Source: Candidatus Methanomicula labiotermitis
GTDB taxonomy: Archaea > Thermoplasmatota > Thermoplasmata > Methanomassiliicoccales > Methanomethylophilaceae
Length of the DNA: 42,073 nucleotides
Reading direction: 5' to 3'
Assembly: GCA_009780575.1 (NCBI GenBank)
Contig: WQZU01000009.1
Location: 1 to 42,073, forward strand
Position 1 is the first letter of the stretch, and every line of letters starts with the position of its first letter. Below are positions 17,751 through 26,637 of the stretch, in pieces. Below the pieces are notes generated by a model that did not search any database, was not told the origin of the DNA, and worked only from the letters and a program-made list of their open reading frames with translations. Made by a program: the position numbers and the translations under genes.

Positions 17751-19004
17751 ATGCGGGAAAAGATAACCGAAGTAAGGCTGTGGGACAGTATTGTAGGTCA
17801 TGCGTACTGGAATAGAGAACGAATGTGCGCACATTTTCAATACGACCCATCGTTCCTGGACCGCGGATATGATATCGCTCCGCTGACAATGCCGCTGTCC
17901 AGAAGAACATACACGTTCGATTATCTGAACAAAGAAACGTATCACGGCCTTTCCGGGATGATGTCCGATTCGCTGCCGGACAGTTACGGTAACACGCTGA
18001 TAGACATCTGGCTGTCCGAGAACAGAATACTTAAGAGCGAATTCACTCCTTTGGACAGATTGTGCTACATCGGGAACAGAGGGATGGGCGCGCTTGAATA
18101 TCGTCCGGCCGTCGGCAGATCCAATGTCAATGATCCCATTGACACGGATGCGTTATCATCGCTCGCATCCGACGTTCTTCGGCTGAGAGAGAACATCCGC
18201 GCAGATATCGGTGATGCGAACCTTCAGGACCTTCTGAGCGTGGGAACATCTGCCGGAGGGGCCAGAGCGAAGGCGACGGTCGCTTTGAACGAAAGCACCG
18301 GTGATATAAGATCGGGACAGATCGATCTGCCTGATGAGTACACATACTGGATCATAAAGTTTGATACTGAAACTGAAAAGAAAAAGGGATACTGCCGCAT
18401 CGAATACGCATATCACGAGATGGCCGCCGCTTGTGATATAAACATGACTGAATGCCGCCTTTTAGACGCCGGCAGCAAGACGCATTTCATGACGAAACGC
18501 TTTGACCGCAAAGGTAACGATAAGATACACATGCAGACTCTCTGCGCAATGGCGCATTATGATCACAAGATCCCCGGGAAGTATTCATATGATGAAATGA
18601 CAGGTATCATGCGGAGACTGCACATGCCGTATGATGACATTGAACAGGTGTTCAGAAGAATGGTGTTCAACGTGATAATGAGAAATCAGGATGATCATAC
18701 GAAGAACTTCTCGTTTCTTATGGAAAGGAACAAAAAATGGAGATTGTCGCCAGCGTATGATATCACTTATGCGTTCGATCCCGGCAACTATTGGACGCAG
18801 CGGCACCAGATGTCCGTGAACGGAAAACTAGAGAAGATCGAAAAAAAAGATATGAATGTATTTGCAGACAATGTTGGTATCAGGGATCCGGACGATATCA
18901 TAGAGAGAACGCTGTCCGTCGCATCCGAATGGAAGGAATATGCAAAACTGTCAGGCGTTCCGGAAAGGTCGGCGGAGGCCATAGATGCGGTCCTGATGAT
19001 ATGA
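17751..19004 (+). CDS. hipA: HipA-family Ser/Thr kinase toxin
   Basis: A 417-residue protein with the HipA N-terminal subdomain (about 1-125; GLSGMMSDSLPDSYGNTLID is typical), the glycine-rich ATP-loop region GTSAGGARAKATVA, the catalytic FNVIMRNQDDHTKNFSFL motif and the metal-binding LSPAYDITYA. All key residues look intact. In studied bacteria HipA phosphorylates glutamyl-tRNA synthetase or related targets and arrests growth; the archaeal target is unknown. Follows hipB in one operon. Stop is TGA at 19002. Confidence 0.88.
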   Translation: MREKITEVRLWDSIVGHAYWNRERMCAHFQYDPSFLDRGYDIAPLTMPLSRRTYTFDYLNKETYHGLSGMMSDSLPDSYGNTLIDIWLSENRILKSEFTPLDRLCYIGNRGMGALEYRPAVGRSNVNDPIDTDALSSLASDVLRLRENIRADIGDANLQDLLSVGTSAGGARAKATVALNESTGDIRSGQIDLPDEYTYWIIKFDTETEKKKGYCRIEYAYHEMAAACDINMTECRLLDAGSKTHFMTKRFDRKGNDKIHMQTLCAMAHYDHKIPGKYSYDEMTGIMRRLHMPYDDIEQVFRRMVFNVIMRNQDDHTKNFSFLMERNKKWRLSPAYDITYAFDPGNYWTQRHQMSVNGKLEKIEKKDMNVFADNVGIRDPDDIIERTLSVASEWKEYAKLSGVPERSAEAIDAVLMI

Positions 19005-19193
19005 TGTGCATATTTGTCGTCACTTTCCAGTTGGTTGGTATTGCAAACCAACACATTGCCTTCCGCAATGATCTTGAACAAATACTCCAAACGAGAACGT
19101 AGCGGCAATGGACAGAGGTCTGTGCAAACGCGTGATGATCTCCATCGAGAAATTCCAAATGAAACAACGGCAACATGCGTACGACGGCAAGCG

Positions 19194-19201
19194 ATTATAT
19201 T
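19194..19201 (+). promoter_or_regulatory. TATA box of cobT
   Basis: ATTATATT centred 26 bp before ATG 19224, with no Shine-Dalgarno between them: a leaderless-type promoter. Between hipA and this box (19005-19193) no gene was recognised. A 6-bp inverted repeat (GTTGGT...ACCAAC) lies near 19034-19052. Confidence 0.55.
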
Positions 19202-19223
19202 CTATGTTGTAATAGACCGAGCA

Positions 19224-20333
19224 ATGAAAGATCTTGAGCTTCCGCCGTCGTTGGGTATATGCGGCAACACTGATGTCGCTTTGAACATATTATCAAGGAT
19301 CTGGGGGAAGAGAGGTGTTTTCACATGCACCGTCGGTAACACGATGACGTCCACCATACCCGGTATATCCGACGCCGGCGATACTCCCGATCTCACGCTG
19401 TTCACGCCTGCGGCGGACGCGGAGATGCTTGTGCTCGGAAGAACGGTCTGTATGAAGGGCATCCCAATAAATCCGGGAGGCATACCGACCCCTGCCACGC
19501 TGACTATGGCCGCGCTGCAGCTTACTGATATGCCGCTGTACATAGTTGACGGCGGCACCAAGATAAAACCGAATCTTCCTTGCTTCGACGTCGGCGGAAC
19601 ATACGGCGAATCCATACTTACAGGTAAAGCGGTGAAGAACGTCCGCGAATCCTATGAGAGAGGAAAGATACTCGGAGAAATGCTCTCAAAAACGTACGAT
19701 TTCATTGTGGTCAGCGAAAGCTGCGCCGGCGGTACAACCACAGCACTGGCGGTGATGATGGCCATGGGCGTTCTGAAAGAGAATCTTGTCAGCAGCAGTT
19801 CTCCGAACAATCCCCGTGAGTTGAAAACAAAGGTTGTCAGCGATTCGCTTGCGGCCGCGGGTATAAAGATAGGCGATCTTGCGAATGATCCGCTGAAAGC
19901 GATCGAGTGCGTCGGTGATCCCATGATGCCCGCGAACATCGGCATGATAGTCGGCGCGGCCAAACGTGTTCCGGTCATAGTCGGCGGCGGGACGCAGATG
20001 GCCGCGGTGATCGCCGCCGCCGTTGCTTTGGATGACTCCGTCGTAGGGAACATATTCCAGGGAACGACAAGATGGCTTGTGAACGACCCGAAATCCGATA
20101 TAAGGAAAATAATGGAATCCGTTCACAAGGATGTTCCGATCGTGTATGTTAACATGGATTACTCGGAAAGCCCGTACGAAGGACTTCAGGCCTACGAATG
20201 GGGATACATAAAAGAGGGAGTGGGCTGCGGCGGATCATGTGTCGCCGCAATAGCGCAGAGTTCAGGAAATATAACTTGTGCGGAACTCCTCGACAAGGTG
20301 CATGACATCTACAAAGGACTGCTTGACCTTTGA
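19224..20333 (+). CDS. cobT: Archaeal CobT-type nicotinate-nucleotide:DMB phosphoribosyltransferase
   Basis: About 369 residues of the archaeal CobT family (distinct in sequence from the enterobacterial enzyme). Conserved segments include TIPGISDAGDTPDLTLFTPA, DGGTKIKPNLP, SESCAGGTTTALAVMMAMG and VIVGGGTQMAAVIA. It activates the lower-ligand base as its alpha-ribotide for cobamide synthesis. The frame extends back to 19014, but those residues are not family-like. ATG 19224 fits a leaderless start after the TATA box. Its 3' end overlaps the 3' end of the convergent cobY gene by 25 bp. Confidence 0.88.
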   Translation: MKDLELPPSLGICGNTDVALNILSRIWGKRGVFTCTVGNTMTSTIPGISDAGDTPDLTLFTPAADAEMLVLGRTVCMKGIPINPGGIPTPATLTMAALQLTDMPLYIVDGGTKIKPNLPCFDVGGTYGESILTGKAVKNVRESYERGKILGEMLSKTYDFIVVSESCAGGTTTALAVMMAMGVLKENLVSSSSPNNPRELKTKVVSDSLAAAGIKIGDLANDPLKAIECVGDPMMPANIGMIVGAAKRVPVIVGGGTQMAAVIAAAVALDDSVVGNIFQGTTRWLVNDPKSDIRKIMESVHKDVPIVYVNMDYSESPYEGLQAYEWGYIKEGVGCGGSCVAAIAQSSGNITCAELLDKVHDIYKGLLDL

Positions 20334-20938
20334 TATTCGACCATCTTTCTCGCCAACTCCAGTTCATCCTGCGTATTGACGTTCACAACGAGTTCGAACA
20401 TGCCCGTGGCCATATACGCTTCCTTCAGGAACGTATCTTCCAGCGTCTTGATGCGGTCCATTATGCAGAGTCCGGAAAGGACCCATTTCCTTCCGCCGAC
20501 GTCCACGGAATATGACGGCGTCACTCCCAGTGATCTTACGATCTCCTCGTCAACGACCGCAATGGCGGATTCCATGCTGTCCGGATCGAAAAAATTGTAG
20601 AGCGCATCGACCGCCTGTTTTCTCAGAAGCGGTATGTCGGAAGGAGAGGTCATGACGAAACGGCCGTTCATGACCTCGAACGATCTGTGCAGGTCTTCAA
20701 CGAAATCGTTGCCTGACGTCAGGATCGTTTCTATCCCTTCCGATTTAAGATATTTTTCAGTCTCTCTGGTGTTGCCGCTTACGGATACCAGTACTCTGCT
20801 TATGTTGTCTGATGATGACAGCGCATCCGTCACCCTTTTCACTGCGGGAACGCCTCCTATCATGTGCATGGGCTTCTCAATGCCGCATTGGCCCATGCGT
20901 GTTCCTTTTCCGCCGGCGTTCACGAGCGCTTCCATCAT
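20309..20938 (-). CDS. cobY: GTP:adenosylcobinamide-phosphate guanylyltransferase
   Basis: A 209-residue nucleotidyltransferase with the N-terminal nucleotide loop NAGGKGTRMG, then EKPMHMIGGVPAV and the metal-binding TSPSDIPLL. CobY is the archaeal replacement for the bacterial CobU transferase activity. It makes AdoCbi-GDP for CobS, whose gene overlaps immediately upstream in the operon (cobS stop and cobY ATG share bases). The last gene of the minus-strand cobalamin operon, it ends against cobT. Confidence 0.9.
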   Translation of the reverse strand: MMEALVNAGGKGTRMGQCGIEKPMHMIGGVPAVKRVTDALSSSDNISRVLVSVSGNTRETEKYLKSEGIETILTSGNDFVEDLHRSFEVMNGRFVMTSPSDIPLLRKQAVDALYNFFDPDSMESAIAVVDEEIVRSLGVTPSYSVDVGGRKWVLSGLCIMDRIKTLEDTFLKEAYMATGMFELVVNVNTQDELELARKMVEYQRSSSPL

Positions 20939-21741
20939 ATCACCGATATGAATATCAGTAATGTGAGAAGCACCGCAGCTCTGGTTATCTCGTTAGTGGC
21001 TCCGAGAACGTCTCCGTTGACCATTCCGAAGTTCCTCTTCGCGATCCAGGCCATGAACGCACCTGCCAAAATGGCAACGGCGAACGCGAGAACGAACCAT
21101 ACGATCAGACTGCCGGGCAAGGCCACCGGTAATGATGTGTGCGCCTCCAGAATATGGATCAGCACACAGAACGCGGATATGAGGACCGCGGACAGCACCG
21201 TTGCGAACAGCAGCGACTGTGACGTCGTGTTGCGTACGCAGTTGCTTGCCATTCCCTCTTCGCCGGGCTCACCGAACGCCGCCGCTGATACCATGCCCGT
21301 CTTTGCAAGCACTTCAGCGGAGAAAAGCGCAAACGCTATCAGCAGTATCGGCACCGAAGCCGCCATTACCAATGATGCTAATATTATCATGAGCGCGAAC
21401 GCCATTCCTCCCGCTCCTATCCGGGAGTCTTTCAGCGCCCTGAGATGATCTTCCTGCGTTCCCGCTACGACCAAACCGTCACCCACGTCCGCGGTGCCGT
21501 CTATGTGAAGGAATCTGTTGATACAGAAAATCATGAAGAACGTTACCACGGCCGCTGCCAGTGTGCCCACGTAAAAGAAATCAACGAGGGCGGTCATCAT
21601 TATCGCCGCGATGAGTCCGTAGAATACGCCGACCATCGGGACCATCCAGAAATTCCTGTCCATGGCGTCCATGTCCTCTTGTGTCGTATCCAGACGTATC
21701 ATCGTGAAGAATGAGAACATACCTTTCAGTGCGCTCATCAT
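20935..21741 (-). CDS. cobS: Adenosylcobinamide-GDP ribazoletransferase (cobalamin synthase)
   Basis: A 268-residue integral membrane protein with about six to seven hydrophobic segments. The conserved metal-binding part is FLHIDGTADVGDGLVVAG and, after it, ALKDSRIGAGG. It joins AdoCbi-GDP and the activated base in the membrane, giving adenosylcobalamin (phosphate). Its ATG overlaps the cbiS stop. The C-terminus ends with a hydrophobic helix next to cobY. Confidence 0.92.
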   Translation of the reverse strand: MMSALKGMFSFFTMIRLDTTQEDMDAMDRNFWMVPMVGVFYGLIAAIMMTALVDFFYVGTLAAAVVTFFMIFCINRFLHIDGTADVGDGLVVAGTQEDHLRALKDSRIGAGGMAFALMIILASLVMAASVPILLIAFALFSAEVLAKTGMVSAAAFGEPGEEGMASNCVRNTTSQSLLFATVLSAVLISAFCVLIHILEAHTSLPVALPGSLIVWFVLAFAVAILAGAFMAWIAKRNFGMVNGDVLGATNEITRAAVLLTLLIFISVI

Positions 21742-22898
21742 CGGACATCACCATCGAATAATTTGGTATACACCGAAGACATTATACCGCCGACGAGGCC
21801 GCATATTATATCATCCATGAACGGTCCCAATTTCCCGATTATGCCAGGCTTGTGTCTGTCAAATCTGTGAAATTCGAATACTCCCCTTGTTCCCGAGATA
21901 TACTGTGCGAGTTGCATTCCCAGTATCTCATCGGCTATCAGATGCACCGGATCGGATGCAAACATGCCTTTCGGCATCGAGCATATCAGATCCTTATCGC
22001 CGAGATGTTCTAGCTCCATGGCGCCCTGTATCAGGGATGATGCATTTATATCCTTTGCGTATGTCTGCAAAAGCGAAAGGAACATTTTTTTCAGCGTTTC
22101 GATGTTCCAGTCGGGATTCGGAACATACAGTTCCATGGCCGCATCCCACATATTTTCTTCTGTTATCCCAAACTTCAAAAGCTGATCCAGGAACGTGCCC
22201 GCTTCCGGAAGATCGTCCCTTTTTATAAGTGAATCGCGAACCGCTTCCTTCACCGATCTTGCAAGCGATATCCCCAGCGGCGTACCGGTGCCGCAATACA
22301 TCTTCCTTTCACCTTTCACAGGCGACACTACGGCGATTGCGTCGGACGTCGTTCCCGTTTCCTTATGGCCGAGCGACTGCATCGCCGCTGTTTTGGCCTC
22401 GGTCATGACGATGAACGAGTTTATCTTGGCCGCATCGGTAAGCGGCATCGGCGATATACCGATTATGTTTATCGTTCCTATCTTTTTCTTCTTTCTTATC
22501 TCGATCTCTTTCTCCGCCGATCTTATCAGACGTTCTTCCATATCGAATATAAGATCGCCTGCGATCACTTTGTTCCCTAATCCTGCGGTAACCACCGCGA
22601 ATGTCTGCATACCTTCAAAGTCCGTTCCTTTAAGAGAGGTCACATATTCTATTTCGGCGGCCGTCATGAACCCTACCGTTTCTTTCGGCAGTTCAAGATC
22701 GATCCTCACTTTTTCGATGTCGCCTAACGGGTCCGTTGAATCATAGCGCTTCGGAACTTCCATTATCATAAGAGTATCGGAGATCATATGACCGTGATTC
22801 AGGACCGCGGAACTGAATATCTCCATCTTTTCCTTCAGTTTTACAACCGCGACCGGGAAACCTTTCGAGGTCATCAGTTTAAAATCGACTACTGTCAT
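21738..22898 (-). CDS. cbiS: CbiS: adenosylcobinamide amidohydrolase (CbiZ) fused to alpha-ribazole phosphatase (CobZ)
   Basis: A 386-residue two-domain protein. The N-terminal part (about 1-225) is CbiZ-like: VLNHGHMISDTLMIMEVP, VVTAGLGNKVIAGD, a KINSFIVMTEAKTAAMQ segment and SDAIAVVSPVKGER. The C-terminal part (about 240-386) is PgpA/CobZ-like: YISGTRGVFEFHRFDRHKPG, then FMDDIICGLVGG. The same fusion is known from Methanopyrus kandleri CbiS. CbiZ cleaves the aminopropanol arm of salvaged cobinamide; CobZ removes the phosphate from alpha-ribazole phosphate. ATG 22898 overlaps the cbiB stop (ATGA). A longer frame to 23132 runs antiparallel codons over cbiB and is not real. Confidence 0.88.
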   Translation of the reverse strand: MTVVDFKLMTSKGFPVAVVKLKEKMEIFSSAVLNHGHMISDTLMIMEVPKRYDSTDPLGDIEKVRIDLELPKETVGFMTAAEIEYVTSLKGTDFEGMQTFAVVTAGLGNKVIAGDLIFDMEERLIRSAEKEIEIRKKKKIGTINIIGISPMPLTDAAKINSFIVMTEAKTAAMQSLGHKETGTTSDAIAVVSPVKGERKMYCGTGTPLGISLARSVKEAVRDSLIKRDDLPEAGTFLDQLLKFGITEENMWDAAMELYVPNPDWNIETLKKMFLSLLQTYAKDINASSLIQGAMELEHLGDKDLICSMPKGMFASDPVHLIADEILGMQLAQYISGTRGVFEFHRFDRHKPGIIGKLGPFMDDIICGLVGGIMSSVYTKLFDGDVR

Positions 22899-23857
22899 GC
22901 TATCCTCATAAGTCTTAATATCATATCTTCCATGTAAACTTGTATGTGCACACCGGCAAAAACGAACAGCGGCACCGTTATCGTTATCAGGAACAGCACC
23001 GCCGCCGCCTCCACGAGGACGTAACATCTTGATATGTCCCTGACCGTCGGCAGTTCGCCTTTGCCCATGACGTACGCGTCGGTTTTTTCCATTCTTATGC
23101 TCAACGCTCCTGCGGCGGCTGCCATCGGCCATCCGCTGTTCGGGCTGGGCGTTTTATCGTGTTCTTTCCTTGCCGCTGATATCGCTCTCCTCGGACTTCC
23201 TCCCACGAGAGGGGCCGCCAATGCTATGAACAATATTGAGATACGTGACGTCATGTAACCGAGAACGTCATCCAATTTCGCCGGAAAGAATCCTAGATCT
23301 CTGTATTTCTCGTTAATATATCCCCACATCGCATCCATGAGATTCGCGCATCTGAACATCCACGCACCGAACAATCCGAGCAGTCCGAAGAATATCCCGG
23401 GCGAGCAGACGCTGTCCGCATAGTTCTCGGATATCGTTTCCGTGCATGACGATGCTATGTGCCCGCTGTCCATCCCGCTTGTGTTACGGCTGACGATCAT
23501 CTGCGTCTTTGCGGCCGCGCTTTCGGTGTCTCCCGCATCGAGGTCGTTCTGTATCGGTCTGCAGTGTCTCCTGAACGAGAACACCGCAAACGTCAGCTTA
23601 AAGAAAAATGCACAGACGATTATCCATGCTATATCGCCTAGGAATTCCCGCACCAGTGCTGTCGTTGTTATCGTGATTACCGCAAATATCGCGAGAACGA
23701 GGAAATACGACATCATTCCTTTGATGATCGTTGATCCGCGGCTGTTCCTTTTTATTTTTTTATCGATCCTGTTCAGTATGTTGCCCATCCATCTCAGCGG
23801 ATGCACGGCATTCGGAACATCGCCTATCACCAGGTCGATGATCAGTGCGAGCAGCAC
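22895..23857 (-). CDS. cbiB: Adenosylcobinamide-phosphate synthase CbiB
   Basis: A 320-residue membrane protein starting LLALIIDLVIGDVPNAVHPL, followed by WMGNILNRIDK and later ETISENYADSVCSPGIFF and NSGWPMAAAAGALSIRMEK, all typical of CbiB/CobD (Pseudomonas naming). About five transmembrane helices. It attaches the aminopropanol phosphate arm to adenosylcobyric acid. I used GTG 23857; no good Shine-Dalgarno is close, so the start could be a few codons away. It follows the threonine-phosphate decarboxylase, which supplies its co-substrate. Confidence 0.92.
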   Translation of the reverse strand: MLLALIIDLVIGDVPNAVHPLRWMGNILNRIDKKIKRNSRGSTIIKGMMSYFLVLAIFAVITITTTALVREFLGDIAWIIVCAFFFKLTFAVFSFRRHCRPIQNDLDAGDTESAAAKTQMIVSRNTSGMDSGHIASSCTETISENYADSVCSPGIFFGLLGLFGAWMFRCANLMDAMWGYINEKYRDLGFFPAKLDDVLGYMTSRISILFIALAAPLVGGSPRRAISAARKEHDKTPSPNSGWPMAAAAGALSIRMEKTDAYVMGKGELPTVRDISRCYVLVEAAAVLFLITITVPLFVFAGVHIQVYMEDMILRLMRIA

Positions 23858-23888
23858 TATCAGAAGAGCGGCGGTCCAGAGATCCGTG

Positions 23889-25004
23889 TTACCTCACCTT
23901 ACCGTTGATCGTTTTCTTTACGGCGTCTATGAAGGCGTTGTTCCTTCTCCTGTCCTTGACGCAGAATCTTATGTGATCTTTGAACTCCGGCCCGAATGAT
24001 GAACAATCACGTATCATGATCTTCTCGGAGAGCATCTTGTACTTGAACTCGGGAACGCCCATATCTATGCTTTTCAGCGAATTGAAGAAGAAGAACGAAT
24101 CCGTTGTCTTCACCTCGAAACCGATATCATTCAGTTCGCGATGCATGTGTTTTGCTTCATTATGCATCATATCCGCCGCTTTTTCAACGTGACCCATATG
24201 ATCACGTATCAGGGAAGAGGCAACATGCTGTTCAATGCACCCGACGTTCCAGGTCATTCTTACTTTATCCATCGCCTTCACCGCGTCTTCGGACGAAAGG
24301 CCGAACCCTATCCTCATTCCCGGGATCGCGAATGATTTTGTCAGCGAACCGATGACAACGAGATTGTCAAAATTTTTCACCTCACCGGAGCAGCTTATTT
24401 CCCTGTGTGAAGGAACAAGTTCCAAAAGCGTCTCGTCTAAGAACACAAAAATTTTACGGTCACGGCATTCTTTCACTATCCTCAGTATCTTTTCCTTCGG
24501 TTCTATCCTTCCGGTCGGGTTGTTCGGGTTGCATATGTAAACCGCTTTCACACCGTCCGCTTTCTCTGACAATTCGTTAGCATCGACGCGCAGATCGTTG
24601 TCCTCCGTGAGCAGTAACTCTTTTATCGATGCGCCTGCCACTCTGCATTGCTGCGCATATTCGGCGAACGAGGGGCGCATGATCAGTGCTTTATCTCCTT
24701 TGCTTAGGAACGTATTCGGGAACATCCGTATGACGTCCGATGATCCGGCGCCGATGATCACGTTTTCCGTGTTCACTTTGAAATGGGAGGCCAATACTTC
24801 CTTCAATTCCGATGAACTGTCGTCCGGGTAATGATCTACGCTCGAAACCGCCTCGGAGATCAGTTCGGCGAGGCATTCAGGCGGCCCGAGCGGATTCAGG
24901 TTATGGCTGAAATCCTCAACGTCGTTAAGCTTCCACGCCTGCCCTCCGTGTACGGTGTCGGATATATCCATAAGATCCTTTCTGATCATGTCCCTTATGT
25001 TCAT
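23889..25004 (-). CDS. cobD: L-threonine-O-3-phosphate decarboxylase, HisC-like
   Basis: About 371 residues, fold-type I PLP enzyme related to HisC: FSHNLNPLGPPECL at the N-terminus, GAGSSDVIRMF, ICNPNNPTGRI, FLDETLLEL and the PLP lysine in SLTKSFAIPGMRIGFG. The adjacent cbiB, cbiS, cobS and cobY indicate CobD activity, making (R)-1-amino-2-propanol phosphate. ATG 25004 is chosen over ATG 25052 because a TTTAAG box lies about 27 bp upstream, fitting a leaderless start, and the extra 16 residues look non-conserved. First gene of the cobalamin operon. Confidence 0.85.
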   Translation of the reverse strand: MNIRDMIRKDLMDISDTVHGGQAWKLNDVEDFSHNLNPLGPPECLAELISEAVSSVDHYPDDSSSELKEVLASHFKVNTENVIIGAGSSDVIRMFPNTFLSKGDKALIMRPSFAEYAQQCRVAGASIKELLLTEDNDLRVDANELSEKADGVKAVYICNPNNPTGRIEPKEKILRIVKECRDRKIFVFLDETLLELVPSHREISCSGEVKNFDNLVVIGSLTKSFAIPGMRIGFGLSSEDAVKAMDKVRMTWNVGCIEQHVASSLIRDHMGHVEKAADMMHNEAKHMHRELNDIGFEVKTTDSFFFFNSLKSIDMGVPEFKYKMLSEKIMIRDCSSFGPEFKDHIRFCVKDRRRNNAFIDAVKKTINGKVR

Positions 25005-25167
25005 CCGTTGGTGTATGGTGTCAATGAACTTAAATTTGGCTGTTACATCCATCCATTCCGTCTCAAGTACTCGGTGATCGTTGAGCGCAATATGTCAGAA
25101 CCGCCGGATCATGATTGCGGTATTGCGTATACCGTAATACGGCGCCGACACGCTGCGGTCATGGATC

Positions 25168-25282
25168 GCGGACAAAATGTATAGTAAACTGCAGACAAAA
25201 TGTATAGTAAACTGCAGACAAAATGTATAGTAAACTGCGGACAGAATGTATAGTAAACTGCGGACAGAATGTATAGTAAACT
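25168..25282 (+). repeat. Five tandem 23-bp repeats upstream of a DUF4143 ATPase
   Basis: Five head-to-tail copies at 25168, 25191, 25214, 25237 and 25260. Each holds the core AATGTATAGTAAACTGC, and copies differ only at two A/G positions near GC(A/G)GACA(A/G)AA. A sixth, diverged copy begins at 25283, where the corresponding core has become the gene's own TATA box. No spacers separate the units, so this is not CRISPR. The repeats lie between divergent cobD and the ATPase gene. Confidence 0.9.
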
Positions 25283-25293
25283 GCGGACAAAAA

Positions 25294-25301
25294 TTATAAA
25301 A
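25294..25301 (+). promoter_or_regulatory. TATA box of the DUF4143 ATPase
   Basis: TTATAAAA centred about 28 bp before ATG 25325, in register with the TATAGTAA core of the upstream tandem repeats. No Shine-Dalgarno follows, so the transcript is probably leaderless. Confidence 0.55.
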
Positions 25302-25324
25302 CGTTGCAGAACACTACATACTGC

Positions 25325-26605
25325 ATGAACTCTCCGATCAGCAGAAAAATCGATGTATATCCCGATTACCGTCCGAGAACGGTTGACATACTCATCAGAG
25401 ACTGTCTTGATCTTTTCGGAGGCGTACACATAGTGGGCTGCAAATGGTGCGGTAAATCATGGACGGGAATGCATCATTCCAACTCGTGTATATTCTTGGA
25501 CTCTCCCGAAGAACGCTCATTTGCAAGAGCGAATCCCAGAGGATCCCTTGAGGGAGAGGAACCGCGCCTGGTGGACGAATGGCAGGATATACCCGAATTA
25601 TGGGATATGGCCCGTCACAACATCGATCGCATCAACAGGAGCGGAATGTATATTTTCACCGGCTCCTCCGTTCCGCCGATCGATCTGACCTCTCATTCGG
25701 GAGCGGGAAGATTTGCAACGGTAAAGATGCGCCCGATGTCACTGTTCGAGTCAGGAGACAGCAGCGGTACGGTTTCACTGGCAGAATTGTTCGAGGGAGG
25801 AGAAATAAAAAATTTCGACTCGGAAATGGACTACGAACGCATGCTTGAACTGATAATACGCGGAGGATGGCCGGCCGGCCTCAATAAAAACAAAAAGATG
25901 GCAGCCATGATACCCAAGCAATATATCGAAACAATATCTGAATCGGACATCTCCCGCGTTGACGGAGTCAAAAGAAATCCTGGCAGGGTTCGGCGTGTGC
26001 TGAGATCATTGGCCAGGAATAATGCTACCATGGCAGGAATGAAAGTTCTGAGATCCGATACGGCAGAGGAGGGGAACGAATTGTCGAATCTGACCGTGAA
26101 CGATTATCTTGACGCTCTGAGAAAGATATATGTTATCGATGAGCAGGAAGCGTGGGATCCGTCGTCAAGATCCAAGACCAGAATGATCACTTCCCCGAAA
26201 AGACATTTTGTGGATCCGTCTCTCGCCGTGGCGGCTTTGAATGTAGGTTATGAGAATCTCTACAAAGACGTTGAGACGCTTGGTTTTCTGTTTGAATCGA
26301 TGTGCTACAGAGACATGAGCGTCTACGCTTCGGTATTGTCAGGTAAGGTTTTCCACTACCGGGACAAACATAATCTGGAAGCGGATCAGATCATTGAAGA
26401 CGGCGAAGGCAGATGGGGTGCCGCCGAAGTGAGGATCGGAGTCCTTGACATCGATAGTGCGGCAGAGAATCTGTTACGTATGAGCGACAGATTTGATGAG
26501 GAGAATGGCCCTTCGTTTCTAATGGTCCTCAATGCTACAAGTAAGGCTGCATACACTCGCCGCGACGGCGTTCACGTTGTTCCGCTCGGTACGCTCGGGC
26601 CGTGA
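25325..26605 (+). CDS. AAA_14/DUF4143-type ATPase
   Basis: About 426 residues. The N-terminal half has a Walker A of unusual spelling, GCKWCGKSW, then IFLDSPEERSFA, a LVDEWQDIPELWD Walker B and IFTGSSVPP. The C-terminal half is DUF4143-like (FLFESMCYRDMSVYAS, then HYRDKHNLEADQII), a PD-(D/E)XK-related region. These ATPases are common, often many per genome in archaea, and their function is poorly known. Single gene behind the 23-bp tandem repeats. The TTG at 25304 is an alternative start, but ATG 25325 fits the TATA spacing. Confidence 0.85.
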   Translation: MNSPISRKIDVYPDYRPRTVDILIRDCLDLFGGVHIVGCKWCGKSWTGMHHSNSCIFLDSPEERSFARANPRGSLEGEEPRLVDEWQDIPELWDMARHNIDRINRSGMYIFTGSSVPPIDLTSHSGAGRFATVKMRPMSLFESGDSSGTVSLAELFEGGEIKNFDSEMDYERMLELIIRGGWPAGLNKNKKMAAMIPKQYIETISESDISRVDGVKRNPGRVRRVLRSLARNNATMAGMKVLRSDTAEEGNELSNLTVNDYLDALRKIYVIDEQEAWDPSSRSKTRMITSPKRHFVDPSLAVAALNVGYENLYKDVETLGFLFESMCYRDMSVYASVLSGKVFHYRDKHNLEADQIIEDGEGRWGAAEVRIGVLDIDSAAENLLRMSDRFDEENGPSFLMVLNATSKAAYTRRDGVHVVPLGTLGP

Positions 26606-26637
26606 CCCGAGTCGTGAACATAAGGGAAACGAAGTGA

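Noticed and set aside
19014-19223. N-terminal extension of CobT
   Set aside because: The extension has no resemblance to the family, and a TATA box at 19194-19201 fits ATG 19224.
21738-23132. Start of CbiS at 23132
   Set aside because: The extra 78 residues overlap cbiB in another frame and are Arg/Gly-rich; ATG 22898 overlapping the cbiB stop is the natural start.
25168-25282. A CRISPR array
   Set aside because: The units are directly tandem with no spacers, and no cas genes are near.
24960-25324. A cobalamin riboswitch before cobD
   Set aside because: No B12-box-like conserved stretch was found, the start looks leaderless, and such riboswitches are not expected in this group.
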